Of a stretch of DNA of 23,304 nt, positions 7,930 to 16,610 are shown in pieces. Both the position numbers and the translations under genes were made by a program. The notes below the pieces were generated by a model. That model worked only from the letters and a program-made list of their open reading frames with translations. It ran no database searches and had not been told where the DNA came from. This stretch comes from an uncultured beta proteobacterium. Lineage in GTDB: Bacteria > Pseudomonadota > Gammaproteobacteria > Burkholderiales > Burkholderiaceae. The stretch spans positions 1 through 23,304 of the forward strand of contig CAIMXN010000234.1 of assembly GCA_903845455.1 (NCBI GenBank), in the 5' to 3' direction. How positions within the stretch are numbered: position 1 is the first letter of the stretch; every line of letters starts with the position of its first letter.

Positions 7930-8106
7930 TTGACAACAGTTCCATCACCCTGCATTAATTGGTGCGACATCAATCCAAAAAACGGATTTTGCCGCGGCTG
8001 TTATCGCACCCTTGCTGAAATTGCAGATTGGTCAGAGCTCTCAGATCCAGAGAAACTCAAGGTTTACGCACAACTTGATGCACGCAAACCAGAACAAACT
8101 CAATAA
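7930..8106 (+). CDS. DUF1289 small cysteine-cluster protein
   Basis: A 58-residue protein built almost entirely of one DUF1289 domain. The pattern SPCINWCDINPKNGFCRGC gives four cysteines spaced C-x3-C-x8-C-x2-C, followed by RTLAEIADWSELSDPEK, all typical of the family. Four such cysteines suggest a metal or Fe-S site, which is inferred and not established. The reading frame stays open upstream to an ATG at 7858, but using it would place the start inside the divergent hydrolase gene. The TTG at 7930, with AGG 6 nt before it, gives a protein starting just ahead of the conserved Pro-Cys, as in other members. It ends 24 bp before the stop of the convergent reductase gene, with no terminator hairpin visible between them. 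Confidence 0.8.
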   Translation: MTTVPSPCINWCDINPKNGFCRGCYRTLAEIADWSELSDPEKLKVYAQLDARKPEQTQ

Positions 8107-8130
8107 GCCATTTTCGCTCATCATTGATGC

Positions 8131-9114
8131 TTATGTATTCACATCTACGATAAGACGTCCGCGTACGTTGCCAGCCATTAACTCTGCTGCATATTTGATC
8201 GACTCCTCTAAACTAATCTCATGAGAGATCTCGTCTAAGGTTTTGAGATCCACTAATTTACTCAGCTGCTCATAAGCAGCAATCCGTTTTGCCCGAGGCA
8301 CAGTCACACTATTGATTCCATATAAAGTGACACCACGCAAAATAAAGGGGGCTACAGTCGATGGAAAATCCATACCTTGCGCAAGACCACATGCCGCTAC
8401 CGCACCATCACTCTTTGTTTGCGCACAAGCATTTGCTAGAGTATGACTACCAACGCTATCGACTACCGCAGCCCAACGCTCTCTTGCTAAGGGCTTTCCT
8501 GGCGCAGATAAGGTGGCACGATCAATCACTTCTGCGGCACCTAATTTCTTTAAGTAATCTGCTTCGGCTATACGGCCTGTGCTGGCTACCACTGTAAAAC
8601 CTAACTTACTCAACAAGGTAATCGCAAAACTACCAACTCCACCCGCTGCGCCAGTCACTAAGATCTCGCCATCACTGGGCTTTAAACCATGCTTTTGCAA
8701 AGCCATGACGCATAGCATGGCTGTATAGCCAGCAGTACCGATTGCTAAAGCCTGCTTAGCTGTAAAACCTTGCGGCAGGGGAATGAGCCAATCTGCCTTA
8801 ATGCGAGCCATCTGCGCTAAGCCACCCCAATGGCCTTCACCTACACCCCAGCCATTCAGCAACACCATATCTCCGACCTTAAAGTCTGGGCTACTGCTTT
8901 CAAGAACTTCACCAGCAAAATCAATACCAGGCACCATTGGAAAGCTCCGCACCACAGGGCCCTTACCGGTAATAGCTAAGCCATCCTTGTAATTAAGTGT
9001 GGAATATAGGACCTTAACTTTCACATCCCCTTCTGGAAGGCTAGCTTCATCAACCTGAGACAGCACTGCACGATAACCTTGGTCATCCTTATTTACCAAA
9101 ATAGCTTTAAACAT
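8131..9114 (-). CDS. acuI: Acrylyl-CoA reductase AcuI/YhdH-type zinc-free MDR oxidoreductase
   Basis: A 327-residue NADPH-dependent medium-chain reductase. It has an N-terminal GroES-like substrate domain with YSTLNYKDGLAITGKG and PGIDFAGEV. The Rossmann domain has the nucleotide-binding signature VTGAAGGVGS (about 143-152) and VVASTGR. These are the marks of the AcuI/YhdH family, which reduces acryloyl-CoA to propionyl-CoA (DMSP/acrylate detoxification in marine bacteria, and housekeeping acrylate protection in others). Catalytic zinc cysteines are absent, as expected. An upstream ATG at 9120 has AAGGA touching it, whereas the ATG at 9114 has it 6 nt away and gives the usual MFKA start, so 9114 is preferred. 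The gene is divergent from the lipoprotein gene. The exact substrate is inferred. Confidence 0.88.
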   Translation of the reverse strand: MFKAILVNKDDQGYRAVLSQVDEASLPEGDVKVKVLYSTLNYKDGLAITGKGPVVRSFPMVPGIDFAGEVLESSSPDFKVGDMVLLNGWGVGEGHWGGLAQMARIKADWLIPLPQGFTAKQALAIGTAGYTAMLCVMALQKHGLKPSDGEILVTGAAGGVGSFAITLLSKLGFTVVASTGRIAEADYLKKLGAAEVIDRATLSAPGKPLARERWAAVVDSVGSHTLANACAQTKSDGAVAACGLAQGMDFPSTVAPFILRGVTLYGINSVTVPRAKRIAAYEQLSKLVDLKTLDEISHEISLEESIKYAAELMAGNVRGRLIVDVNT

Positions 9115-9120
9115 ATTCAT

Positions 9121-9125
9121 TCCTT
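9121..9125 (-). promoter_or_regulatory. Shine-Dalgarno sequence of acuI
   Basis: AAGGA abuts one ATG (9120) and is 6 nt from a second in-frame ATG (9114). Optimal spacing selects 9114. Confidence 0.6.
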
Positions 9126-9201
9126 ATCAAACCGAGTAATTCCCCACAACAAATCCCTAAAGGGTTTATCCTAACGAGCATTATTGATTATGGGGGTTTT
9201 C

Positions 9202-9498
9202 ATGAAAAAAATTCTACTATTAACTGCACTTTCTGGCTCACTGCTCTCTGGCTGCTATTCCACTGAGATCAATATGTCCATGGGTAATATGCGTCTTATC
9301 AGTTCTAGCGCTAATCCTCAAGATGTTATGGATTTTGCAACTAAGGCCTGTAAGGGTGATTTTTATCAAGGTGCAAGCTTCCTATCCAAGGCAGGCAAAG
9401 AATATCGCTTCAAATGTGTAAAACCTGAAGAGAACGAAATATTGACTCCAATTCCAGGCACAACGATTGAGCCCGAGAAAAAAGCTGATGCTAAATAA
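9202..9498 (+). CDS. Small putative lipoprotein
   Basis: A 98-residue secreted protein. Residues 1-17 form a lipoprotein signal peptide, MKKILLLTALSGSLLSGC, whose lipobox LSGC makes C18 the expected lipidated residue. The mature part is about 80 residues, has two further cysteines (in TKACKGDF and YRFKCVKP) and ends in a Lys/Glu-rich tail. I do not recognise a family. The two Cys could form a disulfide in the periplasm. An in-frame ATG exists at 9190, but the ATG at 9202 begins a normal signal peptide and has GGGGG 5 nt upstream. The next residue after C18 is Tyr, not Asp, so outer-membrane sorting is more likely than inner-membrane retention by the E. coli rule. The flavin reductase gene follows after 11 bp. 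Confidence 0.75.
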   Translation: MKKILLLTALSGSLLSGCYSTEINMSMGNMRLISSSANPQDVMDFATKACKGDFYQGASFLSKAGKEYRFKCVKPEENEILTPIPGTTIEPEKKADAK

Positions 9499-9509
9499 GC
9501 AAGCAATTG

Positions 9510-10010
9510 ATGGCCCCATTTACCTCGCATGAACTTCGTACTGGATTTGCTTCGTTTTCAACTGGGGTCACTGTTATCACTTGCTTAGATACCGATGGAC
9601 AAGCCCACGGCATCACCATTAGCTCATTTAATACCGTTTCCTTGGAGCCGCCACTGATTTTGTGGAGCCTCAATAAACACTCTCGTCTGATGTCGTATTT
9701 TGAGGTTGGCCATATGCAACTCATTCACGTGCTTGAGCGCTCTCAAGAAGACCTGGCAATGCATTTTGCGAAAGTCAAAGAGAAGCAATTTGAGCGTGTC
9801 TCGCACCAAACCGCCAGTAGTGGACTAGAGCAAATCAATGGTTGTGTTGCCTACTATGAATGTGAAACCGTCTCTGTTCATGTAGGTGGCGATCACAATA
9901 TTATTGTTGCCAAAGTCTTAAGCCTAAAAAATCACCCTGAACTTGAACCGCTGATCTTTGCACGTAGCAAATTTATGGGCCTTGATTTAGCTGAAATAAA
10001 AACTGTTTAA
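9510..10010 (+). CDS. Flavin reductase-like FMN-binding split-barrel protein
   Basis: A 166-residue cytoplasmic protein with the fold of flavin reductase components of two-component monooxygenases. Visible marks are FASFSTGVTVITCLDTDG and HGITISSFNTVSLEPPLILWSL near the N-terminus (FMN-binding region), GCVAYYECETVSVHVGGDH in the middle, and a final segment ending in LIFARSKFMGL. The family reduces FMN/FAD with NAD(P)H and passes the flavin to a partner oxygenase. No oxygenase is present in the window, so the partner is unknown. The start is the ATG at 9510; a TTG directly before it is also possible, and no strong Shine-Dalgarno is seen. It sits between the lipoprotein gene (11 bp) and the glutathione S-transferase gene (36 bp), and the three may be one transcript. 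Confidence 0.88.
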   Translation: MAPFTSHELRTGFASFSTGVTVITCLDTDGQAHGITISSFNTVSLEPPLILWSLNKHSRLMSYFEVGHMQLIHVLERSQEDLAMHFAKVKEKQFERVSHQTASSGLEQINGCVAYYECETVSVHVGGDHNIIVAKVLSLKNHPELEPLIFARSKFMGLDLAEIKTV

Positions 10011-10046
10011 TTCTATTTAACTCAAAGTCAAAAAGGAAATACTGTG

Positions 10047-10706
10047 ATGCGTTTATGGGGCAGGAAAAGTTCAATCAATGTGCAAAAAGTTTTATGGTGT
10101 CTTTCTGAACTTGGTCTCGAGGAAGGCAAAGATTTTGAGCGTATTGATGCAGGTCTGCACTTTGGCCTTAATCGTACCCCTGAGTTTTTAAAACTAAATC
10201 CCAATGGTCTTGTGCCAACCCTAGAGGATGGTGACGTCACTCTCTGGGAATCTAATACCATCATGCGCTACCTAGTGAGCCAGCACGATAAACAAAAACA
10301 GTTTCCTGCGGATATTGTGAGCCAGTACAGTTCTGAAAAGTGGCTTGACTGGCAAGTAGGTACGATGTGGCCTACATTACGCATTCCTTTTTTAGGATTA
10401 ACCCGCGTACCTGAAGCAGAACGTCAATATGCATTGATCTATAAATCTTATCAAGATACAAATCAATTGCTTGGTCTGCTCGATCAAACCTTAGCCAATC
10501 AAAAATACTGTTCTGGGGATCAATTTCATATTGGCGATATTGCACTAGCGCTTTGTGTACATCGCTGGGTCTTACTAAATAAAGCATTCCCTGAAAAGAC
10601 AGGTCCAAGACCAGACCTTAAGAACATTGATGCTTGGTTAAAGCGTTTAGAGACTGAAACTCACTTTAACGAGATTGCTGAAAAAGAACTCAATATCGTT
10701 AAGTAA
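10047..10706 (+). CDS. Glutathione S-transferase
   Basis: A 219-residue cytosolic GST. The thioredoxin-fold domain (about 1-80) starts RLWGRKSSINVQKVLWCLSE, in which a Ser-Ser-Ile-Asn replaces the Cys-Pro-x-Cys of redoxins. It continues to NPNGLVPTLEDGD with the cis-Pro and to WESNTIMRYL, where the ES pair contacts the glutathione gamma-glutamyl group. A helical C-terminal domain (about 90-219) includes HIGDIALALCVHRW. It conjugates or otherwise handles glutathione adducts; the substrate is unknown. AAGGA lies 9 nt before the ATG at 10047, and a GTG at 10044 is an alternative start. The stop codon TAA is immediately followed, with no gap, by the stop codon of the convergent efflux permease. 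Confidence 0.92.
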   Translation: MRLWGRKSSINVQKVLWCLSELGLEEGKDFERIDAGLHFGLNRTPEFLKLNPNGLVPTLEDGDVTLWESNTIMRYLVSQHDKQKQFPADIVSQYSSEKWLDWQVGTMWPTLRIPFLGLTRVPEAERQYALIYKSYQDTNQLLGLLDQTLANQKYCSGDQFHIGDIALALCVHRWVLLNKAFPEKTGPRPDLKNIDAWLKRLETETHFNEIAEKELNIVK

Positions 10707-13700
10707 TTACAGTTGCTTAAACTTGTTCGCATGGTGATCTGCGCCGATGAAGAGGTACATAGCCGGTACTACAAATAGTGTAAACAGTGTACCAATCGAT
10801 AGGCCTGTAAAAATCACGATACCCATCGATTGACGCCCAGCAGCACCAGCACCTGAAGCAATCACGAGCGGCACTACGCCTAAAACCATCGCAGCAGTTG
10901 TCATCAAAATTGGCCTAAGACGTACGCTACTTGCCTCAATAATCGCATCGAGCTTACTCCGTCCTGCTGCTTGTAATTCATTAGCAAATTGAACAATCAG
11001 AATGCCGTGCTTACTAATCAGACCCATCAGCGTCACCAACCCAACCTGTGTATAAACGTTGAGGGTTGTCAGGCCAAGATTAATAAAGATCAAAGCACCA
11101 AACAAAGCCAGTGGCACAGAAACCAAAATCACAATCGGGTCTCGGAAACTTTCAAACTGTGCAGCTAGCACTAAGAACACAATCAAAATCGCAAAGAACA
11201 TCGTTACCAAAAAGCCCCCAGACTCAGCCATAAACTGACGGGAAGGACCCGCGTAATCCATGCTGTAACCACTCGGCGCAACCTCTTTCAGAGTCTGGCG
11301 CATAAACTCTAACAAATCTGCTTGTGAAATGAACGGTGTACTCACCCCAGAAATCGTCGCTGAATTGAGTTGCTGAAAATGATTAATCGATTGAGGAACC
11401 ACTTTTTGCTTAATTGAAGCAATGGTGCGCGCCTGAATCATGGCGCCACTTGGTGTCCGAATGTAGTAGTCCAAAATTTGATCAGGATTGAGTCGATCAA
11501 TTTGCTTTACTTGCGGAATCACTTTATAAGAACGACCGGATACCGAGAAGTAATTGACGTAACCGCCACCAAGTGCGGCAGATAACGCAGCACCAACTTG
11601 TTGCTGCGTCATTCCCAAGGCAGCCACTTTTTCCCTATCGATGACTAAGACGTCTTGAGGCTTATCGATTTTGAGATCAGAATCGACAAAGAAGAAATTG
11701 CCACTACGTCGTGCTTTATCAAGTACCGCCTGAGAAATCTCGTTGAGTTGGTCATAGGACTCAGTAGTAGTGATTACTACCTGAACAGGTAGGCCTTGTG
11801 CACCAGGCAGGGCTGGAAACTGGAAAGCTGCCACGCGAGCACCGGCAATCGTATTCCACTTATTCTGCATATCTTCTTGAAATTTCGTGGCATTACGACT
11901 ACGTTGATTCCAGTCTTTTAATAGTACGCCTCCAAAACTGCTGGTTGGACTAGTAATTTGGAATATCTGCTCGTACTCTGGTTCTGCACTCGCAATTTGA
12001 TAGATCTGATCAGCATAAGCCTGCATCTGATTGACCGTACTATTAGGTGGTCCTGAAGCTTGCATCAAGACAATGCCCTGATCTTCAGTGGGTGCTAACT
12101 CAGCACGCGCAGTAGCATATAAATAAGCTACGCCACCCAACAGAATGGCCCCCATTACAATAATGACCTGCCATGTGCTCAAAAGATTACGCAAGGTGCT
12201 CTGATAGCTGTGATGTACTTTATCAAAGATGCGGTCAATTTTCTGCACAAATGGTGACGCCTCTTGCTCTTCGGTAAAGATACGAGAGCACATCATTGGC
12301 GAGAGTGTTAAAGCAATTAAGCCCGAGACTGCGACTGCACTGGCTAAGGTAAAAGCAAACTCAGTAAAGAGCGCGCCTGTTAAACCACCCTGAAAGCCTA
12401 TAGGGATATACACCGCGATCAACACTACTGTCATCGCTAGGATCGGGCCGCCCAACTCACGCGCCGCAATTAAAGATGCCTCAAGCGGTGACTTACCCTC
12501 CTTCATATGGCGATCAACGTTCTCCACCACAATGATGGCGTCATCTACCACCAATCCAATAGCTAGCACCAATGCTAAAAGGGTAAGTAAGTTAATTGAA
12601 TAGCCTAATACCTGCATCAAAAAGAAAGTACCAATCAAAGAGAGCGGCATTGCAATCACAGGAACTGCCACAGCACGATAACTACCCAAGAATAAATAAA
12701 TCACAACAGTGACGATCAACAAAGCCTCTAATAAGGTCATCACTACCTCATCAATTGAACTAGTGATGAACATCGTTGAGTCATAAACAACCTTGCCAGT
12801 CATACCAATGGGTAATTGCTTTTGAATATCAGGAACTGCATCACGTACCCGTTGCGCAACATCTAATAGATTGGCTTGAGGCGCCACCTTAATCGCAATA
12901 AAGACAGATTTCTTGCCGCTAAATGCCACATTAGTGTTGTAGTCTTCGGAACCCATCGTGACATTAGCTACTTGGTCTAGATAGACAATATTGATGCCAT
13001 CTTTTTTAACAACCAACTTACGAAACTCATCTAATGTATGTAAGTCAGTACCAGCGACCAAATCAACAGCAACCATATCGCCCTTGGTGCTTCCCACCGC
13101 AGATAAATAGTTATTAGCAGACATGGCACTGTAGACATCGTCTGCTCCAATACCTAAACCGGCCATCTTTTCACGATCAAGCCAAGCACGTAAGGCGAAC
13201 TTTCTACCGCCAGTAATCTCAGCGCTCTGCACTCCATCAACAGAATCAAGCTTAGGCTTTACGACGCGCAGTAAATAATCAGTAATTGCATTATTGGGAA
13301 TGTCATCACTATAAAAGCCCATATACATTGCAGCTGTAGACTGCCCCACTTGCACAGTCAATACGGGCTGCTGAGCCTGCGGAGGTAATTGGTTTTTAAC
13401 AGCACTAATTTGTGTTTGTATCTGAGTCAATGCCGCATTAGAGTCATAGTTCAACTTCAAAGTAGCAATGATGGTAGAAACACCGCTCACGCTAGTTGAA
13501 GATAAGTAGTCTATACCCTGTGCTTGAGCAACTGATGCCTCTAATGGCTGAGTGATAAAGCCCGCAATCGTTTCTGGATCAGCACCATAGTAAGCAGTTG
13601 TAATGGTCACAATCGCATTCTGCGTTTGTGGGTATTGATTGACTGGTAATGAGCCAATAGCCTTTAAACCAAATATCAATACAAGCGCACTCACCACCAG

Positions 13701-13742
13701 TGATAACACTGGTCTGCGGATAAATATGTCAGTCCAATTCAT
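10707..13742 (-). CDS. RND multidrug efflux permease (HAE-1 type, MexW-like)
   Basis: A 1011-residue inner-membrane proton antiporter of the AcrB/MexB class, with the expected length. It has an N-terminal membrane helix (about 12-30), a large periplasmic porter loop, membrane helices from about 335 to 480, a second periplasmic loop and a final helix bundle. The proton-relay aspartates are D400/D401 in GLVVDDAIIVVENVDRHM, and the partner Lys lies in GLISKHGILIVQFANE. The short start MNWTDIFIRRPVLSLVVSAL and the YLSSTSVSG segment resemble MexW-type pumps, from memory and not by alignment. It is the last gene of the operon, 7 nt after the adaptor stop, with AGGAA 10 nt before its ATG. It abuts the GST gene without any terminator space. 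The substrate range cannot be read from sequence. Confidence 0.95.
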   Translation of the reverse strand: MNWTDIFIRRPVLSLVVSALVLIFGLKAIGSLPVNQYPQTQNAIVTITTAYYGADPETIAGFITQPLEASVAQAQGIDYLSSTSVSGVSTIIATLKLNYDSNAALTQIQTQISAVKNQLPPQAQQPVLTVQVGQSTAAMYMGFYSDDIPNNAITDYLLRVVKPKLDSVDGVQSAEITGGRKFALRAWLDREKMAGLGIGADDVYSAMSANNYLSAVGSTKGDMVAVDLVAGTDLHTLDEFRKLVVKKDGINIVYLDQVANVTMGSEDYNTNVAFSGKKSVFIAIKVAPQANLLDVAQRVRDAVPDIQKQLPIGMTGKVVYDSTMFITSSIDEVVMTLLEALLIVTVVIYLFLGSYRAVAVPVIAMPLSLIGTFFLMQVLGYSINLLTLLALVLAIGLVVDDAIIVVENVDRHMKEGKSPLEASLIAARELGGPILAMTVVLIAVYIPIGFQGGLTGALFTEFAFTLASAVAVSGLIALTLSPMMCSRIFTEEQEASPFVQKIDRIFDKVHHSYQSTLRNLLSTWQVIIVMGAILLGGVAYLYATARAELAPTEDQGIVLMQASGPPNSTVNQMQAYADQIYQIASAEPEYEQIFQITSPTSSFGGVLLKDWNQRSRNATKFQEDMQNKWNTIAGARVAAFQFPALPGAQGLPVQVVITTTESYDQLNEISQAVLDKARRSGNFFFVDSDLKIDKPQDVLVIDREKVAALGMTQQQVGAALSAALGGGYVNYFSVSGRSYKVIPQVKQIDRLNPDQILDYYIRTPSGAMIQARTIASIKQKVVPQSINHFQQLNSATISGVSTPFISQADLLEFMRQTLKEVAPSGYSMDYAGPSRQFMAESGGFLVTMFFAILIVFLVLAAQFESFRDPIVILVSVPLALFGALIFINLGLTTLNVYTQVGLVTLMGLISKHGILIVQFANELQAAGRSKLDAIIEASSVRLRPILMTTAAMVLGVVPLVIASGAGAAGRQSMGIVIFTGLSIGTLFTLFVVPAMYLFIGADHHANKFKQL

Positions 13743-13749
13743 CTACTAC

Positions 13750-15081
13750 TTATTCCTGTGGCTTAGGATCGGGTGAGTTTGCTGGCTGCACCTTATTATT
13801 AATAATCAGTGGCGTGCCATTCTTCAACTTCAATTGGCCACTGGTCACAACTGTTGCACCTTCATCAATACCTTTAAGGATTGAGACCTGGTCACCACGA
13901 GCAGTACCAGTAGTGACAAAGACTTGCTGAGCTTCAAAAGCGGGATTACCTTGCTTATCTTTTTTGCCAGTAGGTTTGGCAATAAATACTGTAGAGCCAT
14001 AAGGATTATAGGTCACAGCCGTTTGTGGCAAGGTTAAGAACTTCACTTCATCGCCAAGTTTAATATTCACATTGGCAAACATACCCGGCAGAATTTTTTT
14101 ATCAGGATTAGCAATTTTTGCCTCTATTTGTATGTTGCGGGTATTAGTGTCCACCTTAGGACTCACTGCGGTAATCTTTCCAGTAAAAATCGTATCTTTA
14201 AATGCGTCGGTAGTGACAACAATTTCTTGACCCACCTGAATTTGCTCTGCATTACTTTGTGGCAAGTTGAAATCCACAAATATAGGATCTAGAGTTTGTA
14301 ATGTGAGTAACTTATCCCCAGGATTAACGAACTGCCCTGGATTAATAGACACAATACCAACGCGCCCACTGAATGGCGCCTTCAAATTCTTCTTGGCGAC
14401 CAGAGCGATTTGGGCTTCTACTTGCGCTTGCTTAGATTTGGCATCTGCCTTACTGGTATCAAAAACATTCTTACTAATTGCCTGAATCTCTAGCTGTTGC
14501 CTATCGCGCTCATTAATAACTTTTGCTAGGTCGGCCATTGCTTTTAATGAATTCAATTGGGCTACATCAGAAGCATCATTCAGTTTAATGAGCAGGTCGC
14601 CTTCTTTGACATCTATACCAGACTTAATGGGCACTGATAGTACTAAACCGCCAATCTCAGTGCTGAGATCTACGCCTCTGAAAGCACGTACATTCCCAAC
14701 ACTGGTTAACTTAGGCTGCCATGGCTCTACAGCAATTGCCATGGTTGAAACTGTTGCAGGTGGCAACCCCATACCCGAAATGAAATGCTTGATCATGAAA
14801 GTCTTCACCTGATTAAAAGTGAAGATCAGGCCAAGCAATAAAAATACTCCGCATAACATAATGATCATGCGGCGCTGCAAAGGCTCCATAGCCATTAGCT
14901 TTTCATGCGCTTTGGTATTACGCCACTTTTGACCCATTCGCGCCCACAAAGCTTTTGCCTTTCCCCGAATGGCCGTTCCTTTTTCGCGGAGCTTCCATTG
15001 CACGGCTTTTTGCTTTATCCATGCCCATGAGGCAAGAACCAAAGCAATAAGCTTGTTCTTAATTATTTCCAGAAGTTTCAT
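13750..15081 (-). CDS. RND efflux periplasmic adaptor (membrane fusion protein) with long basic N-terminal extension
   Basis: A 443-residue adaptor linking the RND pump to the outer-membrane channel. The lipoyl/barrel-sandwich halves are seen around TEIGGLVLSVPIKSGIDVKEGD and LKAPFSGRVGIVSINPGQFV. Between them is a short alpha-hairpin (about 175-230). Beta-barrel (IFTGKITAVSPKVDTNTR) and membrane-proximal domains (about 350-430) follow. Unusually, the membrane anchor lies at about 71-89 (RMIIMLCGVFLLLGLIF), preceded by about 70 residues rich in Lys, Arg and Trp. The frame's first ATG overlaps the outer-membrane-factor stop by 23 bp. Later ATGs at residues 63 and 65, just before the anchor, would give a conventional length but have no better Shine-Dalgarno sequence. 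There is no lipobox. The function is certain as a family; the real start is not. Confidence 0.93.
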   Translation of the reverse strand: MKLLEIIKNKLIALVLASWAWIKQKAVQWKLREKGTAIRGKAKALWARMGQKWRNTKAHEKLMAMEPLQRRMIIMLCGVFLLLGLIFTFNQVKTFMIKHFISGMGLPPATVSTMAIAVEPWQPKLTSVGNVRAFRGVDLSTEIGGLVLSVPIKSGIDVKEGDLLIKLNDASDVAQLNSLKAMADLAKVINERDRQQLEIQAISKNVFDTSKADAKSKQAQVEAQIALVAKKNLKAPFSGRVGIVSINPGQFVNPGDKLLTLQTLDPIFVDFNLPQSNAEQIQVGQEIVVTTDAFKDTIFTGKITAVSPKVDTNTRNIQIEAKIANPDKKILPGMFANVNIKLGDEVKFLTLPQTAVTYNPYGSTVFIAKPTGKKDKQGNPAFEAQQVFVTTGTARGDQVSILKGIDEGATVVTSGQLKLKNGTPLIINNKVQPANSPDPKPQE

Positions 15082-16603
15082 TTTGATCTTTGTTCGCTAT
15101 GTCTTTTGGTTGAAATGCTGGGCCGGTACGATTCCACCAACCACCGCCTAATGCCACAAATAAAGCTGCTGTATCGGAAAATCGCGTTGCTTGAGCAGAA
15201 ACGGACTTGACCTTAGCAAGTTGATATTGATTTTGGTAATACAAAACGGCTAGATAACTTGCTGTACCCAACTTATATTGCTGTTGCACTAAGTCTAATG
15301 TTTCGTTCGCAAAACGTTCAGCATCCGATGCTGCCTTTAAAGCTTGGGCACCAGTCTCCAAGGCTCGCAGTGCATTAGCAACCTCCTGAAACGCTTTAAG
15401 AACAGTGGCTTGATACTGAAAAGCTGCCTGCTCATAATTGGCAATCGCTCCACGACGTTGAGCCAAAAGCTGACCACCTTGAAATAGTGGCTGCAAAATG
15501 CCGCCACCAATGGACCATAAAGAAGAATTCGGGCCAAACAAATTAGCAGAAGTAAGTGCAGCAGAGCCAATGGAACCAGTGATATTAAATTGTGGCAATA
15601 AATTAGCGGTGGCAACTCCCACAAAGGCATTTTGTGCTTTTAACTGGGCTTCCGCAGCGCGCACATCAGGGCGCTGGCGCACTAAGTTTGAAGGCACTGA
15701 GAGAGGTAATTTTTGTGGCAGTTGCAACTTACCTAAATCAAACTTGGTGATACTGGCATTACTTGGCACCTCACCAATGAGGACTGCCAACTGATTACGT
15801 GCAAAAGCTAGGTTTCTCTCGTAATTAAATAGATCGACTTGAGAATTCGAAACAAGGGTTCGCTGTGAAGTAACGTCGACCTTTGATACGGTACCAATTG
15901 CCAGCTGCTTTTCAGTGACTTCTGCCAAATTGGTTTGAGCCTTTAAAATTTCTTCAGTTGCCTGCATCTGCTCTCTTAGTGCGGCCTCCTGAATAGCACT
16001 CGTAACAATATTAGAAGTTAAAGATAGGTATGCGCCTTCTAGTTGGAATTGTGCAACTTCGGCTTGTGCTCTAACACCCTCAACTGCACGACGTGCCCCG
16101 CCAAATACATCTAATTTATAGGTAACGTTTACTGAGGTGTTGTACAAGTTATAAGTATCTGAGCCATACGGAAGCCCATACAAAGCTGAGGGCTGAAGTT
16201 GTCGGGCAACACCACCACCCGCACTAATGGCCGGAAAATATTGCCCACCAATTTGTGCGCTCACATTTTCTTGAGCAGCGCGTAATGCAGCATCGGCAGC
16301 GCCTAAATTCGGATTTTGTTGGAGCGCTTTTTTAATGAGTAAATCAAGTTCAGGAGATTTGTAGAGTTCCCACCAACCAGCTTCTATATCGGCACCCTCT
16401 TCAAACTCTTGCTCTGTACCACCAGGTACACCAGGAGCAGTAGTGAGTTTTTTAGATAAGGTAGTTTCCGTGTAAGAGGAAGTCTTAGGTGCATCAGGTT
16501 GCTTAAAATCAGGGCCGACTGCACATGCAGAAAGGCAGCCTGCAAAAACCAATGCAAGATAACGAGATTGTGAAAGTACCTTTGGGGGAAACATGAGTTG
16601 CAA
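15059..16603 (-). CDS. Outer-membrane efflux channel lipoprotein (NodT/OprM family)
   Basis: A TolC-type channel of about 514 residues. The signal peptide ends in the lipobox LSAC, followed by AVGPDFKQPDAP, the typical NodT/OprM start. Two outer-membrane-efflux repeats follow (around GWWELYKSPELDLLIKKAL and VRQRPDVRAAEAQLKAQNA), and the protein ends in a stretch rich in Asn, Asp and Gln. The frame is open to a TTG at 16651, but AGAGG at 16611-16615 is 7 nt before the TTG at 16603, which I take as the start; the ATG at 16594 is the other good candidate. It is the first gene of the efflux operon and overlaps the adaptor gene by 23 bp. A 126-bp gap upstream, the longest in the window, probably holds the operon promoter. 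Confidence 0.93.
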   Translation of the reverse strand: MQLMFPPKVLSQSRYLALVFAGCLSACAVGPDFKQPDAPKTSSYTETTLSKKLTTAPGVPGGTEQEFEEGADIEAGWWELYKSPELDLLIKKALQQNPNLGAADAALRAAQENVSAQIGGQYFPAISAGGGVARQLQPSALYGLPYGSDTYNLYNTSVNVTYKLDVFGGARRAVEGVRAQAEVAQFQLEGAYLSLTSNIVTSAIQEAALREQMQATEEILKAQTNLAEVTEKQLAIGTVSKVDVTSQRTLVSNSQVDLFNYERNLAFARNQLAVLIGEVPSNASITKFDLGKLQLPQKLPLSVPSNLVRQRPDVRAAEAQLKAQNAFVGVATANLLPQFNITGSIGSAALTSANLFGPNSSLWSIGGGILQPLFQGGQLLAQRRGAIANYEQAAFQYQATVLKAFQEVANALRALETGAQALKAASDAERFANETLDLVQQQYKLGTASYLAVLYYQNQYQLAKVKSVSAQATRFSDTAALFVALGGGWWNRTGPAFQPKDIANKDQNETSGNN

Positions 16604-16610
16604 CAAATAT

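Noticed and set aside
8107..8130. Terminator between the convergent DUF1289 and acuI genes
   Set aside because: The 24-bp gap has no GC-rich stem or T-run on either strand.
9152..9165. CCCTAAAGGG as a hairpin or operator
   Set aside because: The stem is only 4 bp with a 2-nt loop and no T-run, too weak to support a call.
15498..15794. Open plus-strand frame of 98 codons opposite the efflux channel gene
   Set aside because: Its composition mirrors the antisense of the channel protein, with no start signal and no homology I recognise.
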